A DNA stretch of 24,716 nt, taken from NCBI GenBank assembly GCA_036558645.1, contig DATBFG010000116.1:1-24716 (forward strand), given 5' to 3'. Position 1 is the first letter of the stretch. Each line of letters starts with the position of its first letter. This DNA comes from DATBFG01 sp036558645. GTDB lineage: Bacteria > Acidobacteriota > Terriglobia > Terriglobales > Acidobacteriaceae. Shown here in pieces: positions 15,647 through 22,899 of the stretch. The position numbers and the translations under genes were made by a program. Below the pieces are notes generated by a model that was not told where the DNA came from, made no database searches, and saw only the letters and a program-made list of their open reading frames with translations.

Positions 15647-16335
15647 CGATCGAGCAACGCTCGCTGAACTCGCAATGTCGCGCGAACAACAGTTTTGTCG
15701 ATGCAGCACTCGACCGCCGCCTCCTGCTCTATGCCCTGGCCGCCGGCGCAACTCTCACCTGGAGCGCACCCGGCCACGCCGAGGTAGTCTTTACCCCCAG
15801 CGATGCGGTTTTTCAAGGATTGGGAAAATTCGATATCGATCTCGATAACGACGGCTCCGCCGATTTCTCACTCCTCGCAAGATGGATCCGGTACGACACC
15901 AGCAATATGATCCAGGCATTACTCGCTTATGGAGATCGTCCGTCTCATCAGATCGTTACGAGGTTCACGTCAGCCTTGGCGTTGAAAAAGAATACCCCGA
16001 TTGGACCAGGACAACGCTTTCGGGCTTTCGCAGCCATGGAGACACCTATCTACGGTGGATACTGGCAAAACGTCAAAAGCCGATGTTTAGGAGTCAGGTT
16101 TCTGATCAATGGGGAAGTTCACTATGGTTGGATTGGTTTTCGCGAGGTGCATGACTATCCCGTCGCTGTCAAATTGTATGGTTGGGCATACGAGACCGTG
16201 CCCGACAAGGAGATCTTAGCCGGGGACGAAGGTACAGGCGCTCCACTTAACAGTTCGATCAGTCCGACTTCGCTGGGCAGGCTGGCGGCAGGACATGCGG
16301 CTATCGACGAGCGCCGGAGACGCAACACTCCATAA
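15643..16335 (+). CDS. Secreted calcium-loop family protein, paralogue 4 of 5
   Basis: This 230-residue family member overlaps paralogue 3 by four bases (ATGA) but also has its own AGGAGG at 15631-15636, six bases before ATG. The signal core LDRRLLLYALAAGATLTWSAPGHA is followed by EVVFTPSDA. The calcium-loop-like motif is DLDNDGSADF. The central region (about 75-145) diverges strongly from the other copies. The core is SRCLGVRFLINGEVHYGWIGFR, then YGWAYETVPDKEILAGD. The tail is PTSLGRLAAGHAAIDERRRR and ends with NTP. The L-G-x-L-A-x-G form is the closest of the five to the glycine-containing C-terminal tags of other secreted acidobacterial proteins as I remember them. Confidence 0.78.
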   Translation: MTIEQRSLNSQCRANNSFVDAALDRRLLLYALAAGATLTWSAPGHAEVVFTPSDAVFQGLGKFDIDLDNDGSADFSLLARWIRYDTSNMIQALLAYGDRPSHQIVTRFTSALALKKNTPIGPGQRFRAFAAMETPIYGGYWQNVKSRCLGVRFLINGEVHYGWIGFREVHDYPVAVKLYGWAYETVPDKEILAGDEGTGAPLNSSISPTSLGRLAAGHAAIDERRRRNTP

Positions 16336-16363
16336 CATCGCGAGGCTGCTAGAGGAGAAATGC

Positions 16364-17071
16364 ATGAATGTTGAGCCGCAAACTGACATCTCACTCAGCA
16401 CGAAAGAGTCCTTACTATCCTCAGCCTTGGACCATCGATTGTTTCTCTACACCGTGGCGGCCGGGGCGTGTTTAGCAGCTACTCCTGTGAGTAATGCGGA
16501 GGTTCTCTTCACCCCGAGCAATGCGGTCGTACAGAGGTCGGGGCCAAAAACGCTTGCCATCGATATCGACCATGACGGCTTGGCTGATTTCACGCTAGGG
16601 ATTACGCACTGCCTGTCATTCTCCTTTTCCTTCATGATTCCCTGCTTGCGGGCATACACAGCCGCACACTCGAACCAGATCGCAGCGTCATCCAAATGGG
16701 CTGCGGTTTTAAACAAGGGAGCAGCGATTACTGGCCATCATTCATTCATCGGCAATGTAAAGATGACCACGTATTTTGGATTTCTAGGTTTTTGGGGCAA
16801 CACCGCGAACAAGTTTCTGGGAGTTCGTTTTCTCATCGCCGGTGAAGTTCACTACGGGTGGATTGGTTTCCGCAGCGTCAAAGCCGAATACCCAGCAATA
16901 AGCGCGACTCTGGCCGGGTGGGCCTACGAGACAGTCCCAAACACCCCGATCATAGCCGGGGACATGGGTACGGCCGCTCCACTCGATAGTTCGATCAGTC
17001 CGACTTCACTAGAAATTCTTGCAACCGGCCACACCGCCATCGAGCAACGCCGGAAGCGCAACACACCTTAA
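16364..17071 (+). CDS. Secreted calcium-loop family protein, paralogue 5 of 5
   Basis: This 235-residue family member starts at ATG 16364, chosen because AGAGGAG at 16351-16357 lies six bases upstream. An in-frame ATG at 16295 would extend into paralogue 4 and has no ribosome binding site. The signal core LDHRLFLYTVAAGACLAATPVSNA is followed by EVLFTPSNA. The calcium-loop-like motif is DIDHDGLADF. Two central cysteines (THCLSFSFSFMIPCLRAY) resemble the pair in paralogue 3. The core is NKFLGVRFLIAGEVHYGWIGFR, then AGWAYETVPNTPIIAGD, and the tail is PTSLEILATGHTAIEQRRKR-NTP. The last 30 residues are almost the same as those of paralogue 4, suggesting recent duplication or gene conversion. Three bases separate it from the phosphodiesterase gene. 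Confidence 0.78.
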   Translation: MNVEPQTDISLSTKESLLSSALDHRLFLYTVAAGACLAATPVSNAEVLFTPSNAVVQRSGPKTLAIDIDHDGLADFTLGITHCLSFSFSFMIPCLRAYTAAHSNQIAASSKWAAVLNKGAAITGHHSFIGNVKMTTYFGFLGFWGNTANKFLGVRFLIAGEVHYGWIGFRSVKAEYPAISATLAGWAYETVPNTPIIAGDMGTAAPLDSSISPTSLEILATGHTAIEQRRKRNTP

Positions 17072-17074
17072 CTT

Positions 17075-19093
17075 ATGCCTACTCGCCTCGCAAAAAAGCT
17101 TCTCCTCATCGGCTGGGATGCCGCCGACTGGAAATTAATCAATCCTCTCCTCGATCAAGGGCAGATGCCTGCGCTCGAGCAGTTGATCAATCGTGGCGTC
17201 ATCGGCAATCTCGCTACGCTGCGGCCGATTCTTTCGCCGATGCTATGGAACTCCATTGCGACGGGTAAACGCGCCGATAAACATGGCATCCTGGGATTCG
17301 TTGAACCTGATCCGAATACTGGCGGGCTTCGACCCGTCACCAGCACTTCGCGCAAGGTCAAAGCTCTGTGGAACATCTGCACTCAATCCGGGCTACGCAG
17401 TCATGTCCTCGGATGGTTCGCCGGGCATCCGGCAGAACCGATCAATGGAATCGCCGTATCGCCAATGTTTCAAGAGGCCACTGCACCGCCGAACGAACCA
17501 TGGCCTTTGCCCGAGGATTGCATTCATCCGGCGTCGCTGCGAGAGACTTTTGCGAACCTTCGCGTGCATCCCGGCGATATCGGCCAGGCTGAAATCCTGT
17601 CGTTTATTCCTCGCGCGGCGGAAATCGATCAGGAAAAAGACACGCGTCTCAGTTCATTTGCAAAAATCCTGGCGGAGAATTGCTCTATCCACAATGCGGC
17701 CACCTGGATTCTCGACAACGAAGAGTGGGATTTCATGGCCGTCTATTACGACGGAATCGATCACGTGTGCCATGGCTTCATGAATTTTCATTCTCCGCGG
17801 CAGGATGGCGTGCCCGAGAAAGAATTCGAGATCTATAAGGATGTAGTTAGCGGCATCTATAAGTTCCACGACATGATGCTGGAGAGACTTTTGCAGCTTG
17901 CCGGGCCTGACACAACTGTACTGCTGCTCTCCGATCACGGTTTCCATTCTGACCATCTGCGGCCGCGGTATATGCCTAAGGCTGGCCCTGGTCCTGCCGT
18001 GGGACATCGGCCGATCGGAATTTTCTGCATGGCTGGGCCGCACGTTCGCCAAGACGAGCGTGTGTACGGCGCGACGCTTCTCGACATCACGCCAACGGTT
18101 CTAACTTCGCTAGGATTACCGGTCGCGTCTGACATGGACGGGCGAGTGCTGATCGAAGCGTTTGAAGACGCGCCTGAAGTCGAAAAGATCCCCAGTTGGG
18201 AGGACGTTCCAGGAGAGTGCGGCATGCATCCGGCAGACCGGCGCGTGGATGCAGCCGCCGCGAACGCGATGCTGCAGAGGCTGGCCGATCTCGGTTACGT
18301 GGAAAATCCCAGCGAAGATGTGGCGAAGGCAGTTGAGAACTGCAAGCTGGAAGCGCAATTCAGCCTGGCTCAGGTCTTTCTTGACTCGTATCGGCCAGAC
18401 CAGGCGCTGAGCGTTCTCGAAGATCTCAATAAGAAGAAACCCGAAGAGATTCGTTTTTCCCTGCACCTCGCGCAATGCTACATGGAGCTCGGACGCCTGC
18501 CTCAAGCGCGCGCGATTCTCGAAGAACTGCAAAAGCGAGGACGGCAACCATGGGCGGATTGGCTCATGGGTCTTCTGCTATTCGAGGAGAACTCTCTCGA
18601 CCAGGCATCAGAGCACCTGGCACGCGCCGCCGCGGCAGAGCCTCGGCTGCCCGATCTGCACATCCGCCTGGGTAATACCTACCTTCGGATGAGCCGTCTG
18701 AAAGAGGCGGAGCAGGCGTTTGAGAAGGCGATCGTAATTGATCCCGACTCGCCGGACGCACATCTGAGCATGGCGCGATTGAAGCTGCGAACGCGGAAGA
18801 ATCGTGAGGCTGCCGAAGAAGCTCTGGCGGCGGTGGGCCTGCAGCATTTTCTTCCCCTGGGACACTTTTGCCTGGGCGTCGCGTTGAGCCGCCTTGCTCA
18901 GTTTGATCGTGCGGAACTGGCTTTTCGCACGGCCCTGTCCATGGCGCCGGGCATGATCAACGCGCACCGCTGGCTGGTCGCCCTCTATCGCCACAGGGGC
19001 TCCGATCCAGAGAAGGTCCTCGAACACCAGAAGGCGATTGCGGAACTCAAGAGCAAGCGCAAACTTCGTCAGATGCCTGAGGCTGTTTCGTGA
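17075..19093 (+). CDS. Alkaline-phosphatase-superfamily (type I phosphodiesterase) enzyme with C-terminal TPRs
   Basis: This 672-residue protein has no signal peptide, so it is probably cytoplasmic. The N-terminal ~370 residues are a type I phosphodiesterase/nucleotide pyrophosphatase domain: metal ligand Asp15 in IGWDAADW, probable nucleophile Ser54 in RPILSPMLWNSIATG (Thr in many relatives), Asp226/Asp229/His230/His233 in DGIDHVCHGFM, Asp287-His288 in LLSDHGFHSD and His311 in VGHRPIG. From about residue 425 there are TPRs (QALSVLEDLNKKKPEEIRFS, QARAILEELQ, EAEQAFEKAIVIDPDSPDA, RAELAFRTALSMAPGM). The fold hydrolyses phosphodiesters or transfers phospho-groups; the substrate is unknown. It starts three bases after paralogue 5 with no separate ribosome binding site, so it is probably translated by coupling in the same operon. 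Confidence 0.87.
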   Translation: MPTRLAKKLLLIGWDAADWKLINPLLDQGQMPALEQLINRGVIGNLATLRPILSPMLWNSIATGKRADKHGILGFVEPDPNTGGLRPVTSTSRKVKALWNICTQSGLRSHVLGWFAGHPAEPINGIAVSPMFQEATAPPNEPWPLPEDCIHPASLRETFANLRVHPGDIGQAEILSFIPRAAEIDQEKDTRLSSFAKILAENCSIHNAATWILDNEEWDFMAVYYDGIDHVCHGFMNFHSPRQDGVPEKEFEIYKDVVSGIYKFHDMMLERLLQLAGPDTTVLLLSDHGFHSDHLRPRYMPKAGPGPAVGHRPIGIFCMAGPHVRQDERVYGATLLDITPTVLTSLGLPVASDMDGRVLIEAFEDAPEVEKIPSWEDVPGECGMHPADRRVDAAAANAMLQRLADLGYVENPSEDVAKAVENCKLEAQFSLAQVFLDSYRPDQALSVLEDLNKKKPEEIRFSLHLAQCYMELGRLPQARAILEELQKRGRQPWADWLMGLLLFEENSLDQASEHLARAAAAEPRLPDLHIRLGNTYLRMSRLKEAEQAFEKAIVIDPDSPDAHLSMARLKLRTRKNREAAEEALAAVGLQHFLPLGHFCLGVALSRLAQFDRAELAFRTALSMAPGMINAHRWLVALYRHRGSDPEKVLEHQKAIAELKSKRKLRQMPEAVS

Positions 19094-19264
19094 TAAGTAG
19101 TCCCAAAGGTGGGTCCGTTCACAGTGGGATGGATGCGACTCACGAGGCAGTTCAACCCCGACACTCATACCGCCGTCAAGGTGAGAATCGATTCAAATAC
19201 CGTACCGGCGTTGATAAGCGCCCCACGCTTTACTCTCTCCGGTAACGCCTCTGTGAGGTTTGTC

Positions 19265-20509
19265 ATGACTTCCTTCTGCCGTTGCTCACCAATTCTCCTC
19301 ATCTTAATGCTCGGCTGCACATTGGCAGCTGCTACCACCATCCACGTACCTGGAGACAGTTCCACAATTCAGGGAGGCATCGATCTCGCCCACAACGGCG
19401 ATACTGTGATGGTTGAGCCTGGGACCTACACCGAGAACATCAATTTCAACGGAAAGAACATTACGGTCACCAGTTCAGCCGGCCCGCTCACCACAATCAT
19501 TCAATCCGCAAAGTCGGGGAAACCTGTCGTCGGCTTTTTGGGAACGGAGACCTCCAATGCTGCTTTGCGAGGTTTTACCGTTCAGAACGGCATAGCTCCT
19601 TATGGTTCGAGCTTCGCCGGCGGCGTGGATTTGGGAGATGCGACGGCGACCATCTCACATAACATCATTCAGAATAATCAGGGATGTTTCCGCGGTCACG
19701 GAGTTCGGGCAGAGGGAGCTGCGCGCATCTACCGGAATGTAATTCAAAACAACGGCATGTCGGATTTCTACTGCCAGGGTTACATCGGAGGAGGGCTCTA
19801 CATCGGAAAAGGAACAAAGGTGATTGGGAACTGGATTCTGGGCAACAGCCTGGAGGGAGCCGGTGGCGGCATCGGATCCCTGACCAGTAGCGACGCCGTG
19901 ATCAGTAACAACATCATTCGAGGCAACTCGACGGCCCAAAACATAACTGAAGGACGTGGTGGGGGTATTTGCCTGGAGGGAGACTCCGGGACTCTCATCT
20001 CCCAGAACCTGATCGCCGGAAATACGGCCTCTGGCGGATCGGGGATTTCTATCTCATCTGGCACGCCAAGCACGCGGGGAACTTCAATCCTGAACAACAC
20101 CATCCTTGCCGGAGCACCCACGGATCAATTTGGTTTCACTGTTTATCTTCAGGTTTACGGTCCGCCTGCGCATATGCTCAACAACATCGTGGTCGGAAGG
20201 CCGGGAGGCTACGGCATCGTTTGCGACACCGCCGGTCATTTGATGGACATCAAGAATAATGACGGCTACGCGTCCGGGGGAACCGGGATTTCCTGTGCCG
20301 GAGGTGTTGCAAACATTTCTGCCGATCCACTATTTGTGAGCGGATCGAATTTTGAGCTTCAGGCCGGTTCTCCCGTGATCGATAGCGGACTCGACATCCC
20401 TGGGTTGCCGTCCCTCGATCTCGCCGGCAATCCGAGGCTTGTCGGCTCCTCGGTGGATATGGGCGCATACGAATATCAGGGTGGTGCGGTACCGGAGACT
20501 CTTCACTAG
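19265..20509 (+). CDS. Exported right-handed beta-helix protein with choice-of-anchor Q domain
   Basis: This is a 414-residue secreted protein. The N-terminus MTSFCRCSPILLILMLGCTLAAA is a signal peptide; a lipoprotein reading at the LMLGC cysteine is possible but a weak lipobox. ATTIHVPGDSSTIQGGIDLAHNGDTVMVEPGTYTENI is the usual start of pectate-lyase-like beta-helices (DUF1565-like). Coils follow with repeated asparagine-ladder units such as ISHNIIQNNQG, IYRNVIQNNGM, VISNNIIRGNST and LISQNLIAGNTASG. The C-terminus (ADPLFVSGSNFELQAGSPVIDSG ... DLAGNPRLVGSSVDMGAYEYQ) is the choice-of-anchor Q pattern. ATG 19265 has GAGG at 19255-19258 six bases upstream; an open extension to 19109 lacks support. 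No catalytic site can be assigned, so carbohydrate binding or adhesion is as likely as lyase activity. It may be the last gene of the secreted-protein operon. Confidence 0.85.
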   Translation: MTSFCRCSPILLILMLGCTLAAATTIHVPGDSSTIQGGIDLAHNGDTVMVEPGTYTENINFNGKNITVTSSAGPLTTIIQSAKSGKPVVGFLGTETSNAALRGFTVQNGIAPYGSSFAGGVDLGDATATISHNIIQNNQGCFRGHGVRAEGAARIYRNVIQNNGMSDFYCQGYIGGGLYIGKGTKVIGNWILGNSLEGAGGGIGSLTSSDAVISNNIIRGNSTAQNITEGRGGGICLEGDSGTLISQNLIAGNTASGGSGISISSGTPSTRGTSILNNTILAGAPTDQFGFTVYLQVYGPPAHMLNNIVVGRPGGYGIVCDTAGHLMDIKNNDGYASGGTGISCAGGVANISADPLFVSGSNFELQAGSPVIDSGLDIPGLPSLDLAGNPRLVGSSVDMGAYEYQGGAVPETLH

Positions 20510-20540
20510 GCGACCCCACTTCTGTTATCCCGAAACGCAA

Positions 20541-20570
20541 AACCCCGGCAGACCTTTATCTGCCGGGGTT
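20541..20570. terminator. Bidirectional hairpin between convergent genes
   Basis: A perfect 12-bp stem (AACCCCGGCAGA at 20541-20552 with TCTGCCGGGGTT at 20559-20570) has a six-base loop. It lies 31 bases after the beta-helix stop and 18 after the minus-strand GcvH-like stop. The T-tract is better on the minus strand (GGTTTTGCG). Confidence 0.82.
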
Positions 20571-20588
20571 CTACGTCAGCGGTCAGGG

Positions 20589-21290
20589 TTATGACAGGAA
20601 AAATTCTTTGGCCAGGTCCGACCATTCTTTGCTTGGGATCTGAGCGGTGAAATTATCCACGGCCACGCCACCATCTTGCGCCAACGCCCCCAGCGGTTCG
20701 GCTCCAGCAAATATGCTCCCCGCGAATGCGGGCATTTTCTTTTGTAGACGGCTTGCGGACTCCTCGGTCCACCAACGCGCGATCGCTCCGCCCAGCAAAT
20801 TACGGAAATTGGTCTTCGCATCGGGGGACTGCACTGTGATCAACCAACCTTCTCCGTATGAATCTTGCCGCGCCAGCTCAGGATTCTGCGCCAGCGCCTC
20901 GTTGATGTCCGCCACACTGCCTTCGATCGGCGACACCATATCGACTGCGACACCGTCACGCTGAATTGTGCATACCTTTTGTCCCTGGCGGATCCATTGC
21001 CCGCGTTGCGGCAGGACAATGTGCTCTGCCTTGCCGATGAGCTTCGATGCGAAGTCGTCCATGCCGACGCGCACCAGACTTGGACTCTCGCTCAGGGCCC
21101 AGGTGTGCCCGGGATGGTAGCGAAGGTGTTCCGGAACCTTGAACCCGCCAACCAGGCTCGGAAGTGGCAGGTTGCGCACTTTGTTTTTCGCGACTTCGAG
21201 CACTGGCTGCGTCACCTTGTGTTTGCGGCTGTGGAAATGGTCAATCAGAAGAAAAGCCGTGAAAGTTAACAGAACCAGGATCACTGTCAT
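20589..21290 (-). CDS. Membrane-anchored GcvH-like (lipoyl-fold) protein without the lipoyl lysine
   Basis: This is a 233-residue protein. One N-terminal membrane segment (residues 1-16, MTVILVLLTFTAFLLI) is followed by a basic HSRKHK stretch and a glycine-cleavage-H-like domain at about residues 55-155 (RYHPGHTWALSES ... VRVGMDDFASKLIGKAEHIVLPQRGQWIRQGQ ... MVSPIEGSVADINEALAQNPELARQDSYGEGWLITVQ). In true GcvH the lysine in ESVKAVSD carries lipoate. Here the aligned stretch is RDGVAVDMVSP and has no lysine, so glycine cleavage is unlikely. The C-terminal 80 residues have no recognised domain. GAGGTGA lies three bases before the ATG on the minus strand, so the start is firm. No gcvT or gcvP is nearby. 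The role is unknown. Confidence 0.8.
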   Translation of the reverse strand: MTVILVLLTFTAFLLIDHFHSRKHKVTQPVLEVAKNKVRNLPLPSLVGGFKVPEHLRYHPGHTWALSESPSLVRVGMDDFASKLIGKAEHIVLPQRGQWIRQGQKVCTIQRDGVAVDMVSPIEGSVADINEALAQNPELARQDSYGEGWLITVQSPDAKTNFRNLLGGAIARWWTEESASRLQKKMPAFAGSIFAGAEPLGALAQDGGVAVDNFTAQIPSKEWSDLAKEFFLS

Positions 21291-21732
21291 AAATCACCTC
21301 GTCGGAGAGCCTTCACATCAGCCGCTCGCACTTTTGTAAAGGCAACTGCAACGCCAAACTGACAGCTTTCTGAAAAAGCAGTTTCTGAGCTTGCATCCGG
21401 CTTACATTCAGCGACTTGTAAAGTACGTGATGGGAACCGCAACAGGTGTCGGCGAAGGTTACAACAGGGCCATGATGCGATTCACAACAGTCCTGATTTC
21501 GCAATTTCAGCGATTTAACCGGGCGCCGCTCACAAGTATCTCCTCGAAAAGGACTTATCACCCGCTACGTAAGGCGATAAATTTCGCAACATAGCTTGAT
21601 GTAGATCGCAACAAGAATCTGGAGAAAGGAATCCATCACGCCCATGGTTGCGCTCAACTATCAGCATGGTAGTAGGGTCGTCAGGATGATACTTTCACCG
21701 CACTTCAGCGATTCCATTAAGTGGCGGTGTGA
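21291..21732. other. Divergent intergenic region
   Basis: This region of 442 bases lies between the GcvH-like gene and the duplicated-domain secreted protein. Open frames on both strands at about 21313-21594 have no domain, signal peptide or ribosome binding site and are treated as chance. I found no terminator hairpin and no convincing promoter for either flanking gene. A possible 30-codon leader ORF occupies 21644-21736. Confidence 0.45.
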
Positions 21733-21736
21733 GTGA
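21644..21736 (+). CDS. Possible 30-codon leader ORF coupled to the downstream gene
   Basis: ATG 21644 opens a frame of 30 codons that ends with TGA at 21734-21736. The stop overlaps the GTG start (21733) of the next gene as GTGA, the arrangement expected for translational coupling. GGAGAAAGGA at 21621-21630 is the nearest purine-rich site but is 13 or more bases from the ATG. The peptide (MVALNYQHGSRVVRMILSPH...) is not hydrophobic and matches nothing I know. The downstream gene has only a weak ribosome binding site of its own, which makes coupling attractive, but a chance ORF is quite possible. Confidence 0.25.
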   Translation: MVALNYQHGSRVVRMILSPHFSDSIKWRCE

Positions 21737-22899
21737 AAACCTCAGTTCTATCCTTGGCTTTCCTTCTTTTTGCTCCGCTCATGGTTGCGCAAACCGCGAC
21801 ACCCTCCCCGCAGCTGGGTGCTGATTACAACCTTTATGTGAAGGCTGCCCTTAATGGCCAAGTCAAAACTTCGAAGCTAAAGCCTGGCGACGTCGTGGAA
21901 GGTGTGCTTGCACAACCGGTGTTCTCCGGAAGTCGTGAGTTTCTGCCGGCGGGAAGCAAGCTTCGCGCCACTGTCGATAAACTCGAGCGCCGCAAGCGTC
22001 CCCGCAACAACCACTGGCCATGGGTCATCCAGGCATTTATGCCGCGTCATGAAAATTACCCCACCTTTCAATCGGCCACAGTCACATTGCCAGACGGAAA
22101 GGAAGTCCCGCTCAACGTATCTCTGATTTCGATCGGACGCCGGACATCCGCGCATGCGATGAAGCCAACCGGTGACCCTTCAATACCTACCGGCCCGGGA
22201 AAAAGCAAAACCAAGCCTCCCTTGATCATGACGCTTCAGGCGAACAGCACTGCGGTCGCTGGCTCCACCGAGTCTTCTGCTCCGGCCGCATCCGGACCCG
22301 TGACCCTCGCAACCGGAACCGGCGCAAAAATCATCCTGATGAACGGTGTCAGCGCTTCGAAGAGTTCGGCAGGCGATACCGTCCACGCCCGTCTGGTCGA
22401 ACCTGTCCGTATCGGATCGACAGTTGTGTTACCCGAGGGAACGGTTTTTGAAGGGAAGGTGGTGAAGTCCAAGAAACCAAAATGGCTGAGTCGGTCAGGA
22501 TCGCTACTGTTGAATTTTACGAACGTCATGTTACCCAACAGCGCCAATTTGAATCCGGTTGTGGCTTCGATCACCGAGGCGGAGGTGGATCCGGCTTCGC
22601 ACACCAAGATAGATCCCGAAGGCCAACTCAAGGGCAGCACAGGCAAGGCCTGGATGCTCATTAATATCGGCGTGACCGCCGGCATCGCCAAAGTGGCGGA
22701 CGACGGGCTCCAGCTCTTGATCGAGGCGGTCTCCTCGACGGCGACCGACGCCTCTACCGCTGGAACGGGGAGGATCATTGCCATTTGCGCCGGTGGCATC
22801 TTCATGATTACGCGTCATGGACGAGATGTAATCCTCCCGCAATTTTCAGAGATGAGCATCATGCTGGATCGCCCCCTATCACTTGAGCTTCCCAAATAG
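21733..22899 (+). CDS. Exported hypothetical protein with duplicated LPxGTxxxG domain
   Basis: This 388-residue protein has a signal peptide MKTSVLSLAFLLFAPLMVAQ (residues 1-20), so it is periplasmic or surface exposed. Two similar domains are visible at about 34-135 and 197-285. Each runs '...xxGDxVxxxLxxPVxxGSxxxLPxGoxxxxxVxK...', then a strand pair (SATVTLPDGKEVPLNVSLISI in the first, NFTNVMLPNSANLNPVVASI in the second). The LPAGSKL / LPEGTVF element recalls the beta-barrel of TrbI/VirB10-type proteins, but there are no conjugation genes here. A hydrophobic segment near residues 347-359 (GRIIAICAGGIFMIT) may be membrane-associated or buried. The GTG start at 21733 is supported by the signal peptide. 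No clear ribosome binding site is seen. Function is unknown. Confidence 0.75.
   Translation: MKTSVLSLAFLLFAPLMVAQTATPSPQLGADYNLYVKAALNGQVKTSKLKPGDVVEGVLAQPVFSGSREFLPAGSKLRATVDKLERRKRPRNNHWPWVIQAFMPRHENYPTFQSATVTLPDGKEVPLNVSLISIGRRTSAHAMKPTGDPSIPTGPGKSKTKPPLIMTLQANSTAVAGSTESSAPAASGPVTLATGTGAKIILMNGVSASKSSAGDTVHARLVEPVRIGSTVVLPEGTVFEGKVVKSKKPKWLSRSGSLLLNFTNVMLPNSANLNPVVASITEAEVDPASHTKIDPEGQLKGSTGKAWMLINIGVTAGIAKVADDGLQLLIEAVSSTATDASTAGTGRIIAICAGGIFMITRHGRDVILPQFSEMSIMLDRPLSLELPK

Noticed and set aside
13514..17071. CRISPR-like or satellite repeat explanation for the repetitive region
   Set aside because: The repetition is at protein level with period about 700 bases, intact reading frames, signal peptides and ribosome binding sites, so these are paralogous genes.
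21391..21594. Plus-strand open frame of 67 codons in the 21291-21732 gap
   Set aside because: It has no ribosome binding site, signal peptide, domain or coding-like composition, and it overlaps a similar chance frame on the other strand.
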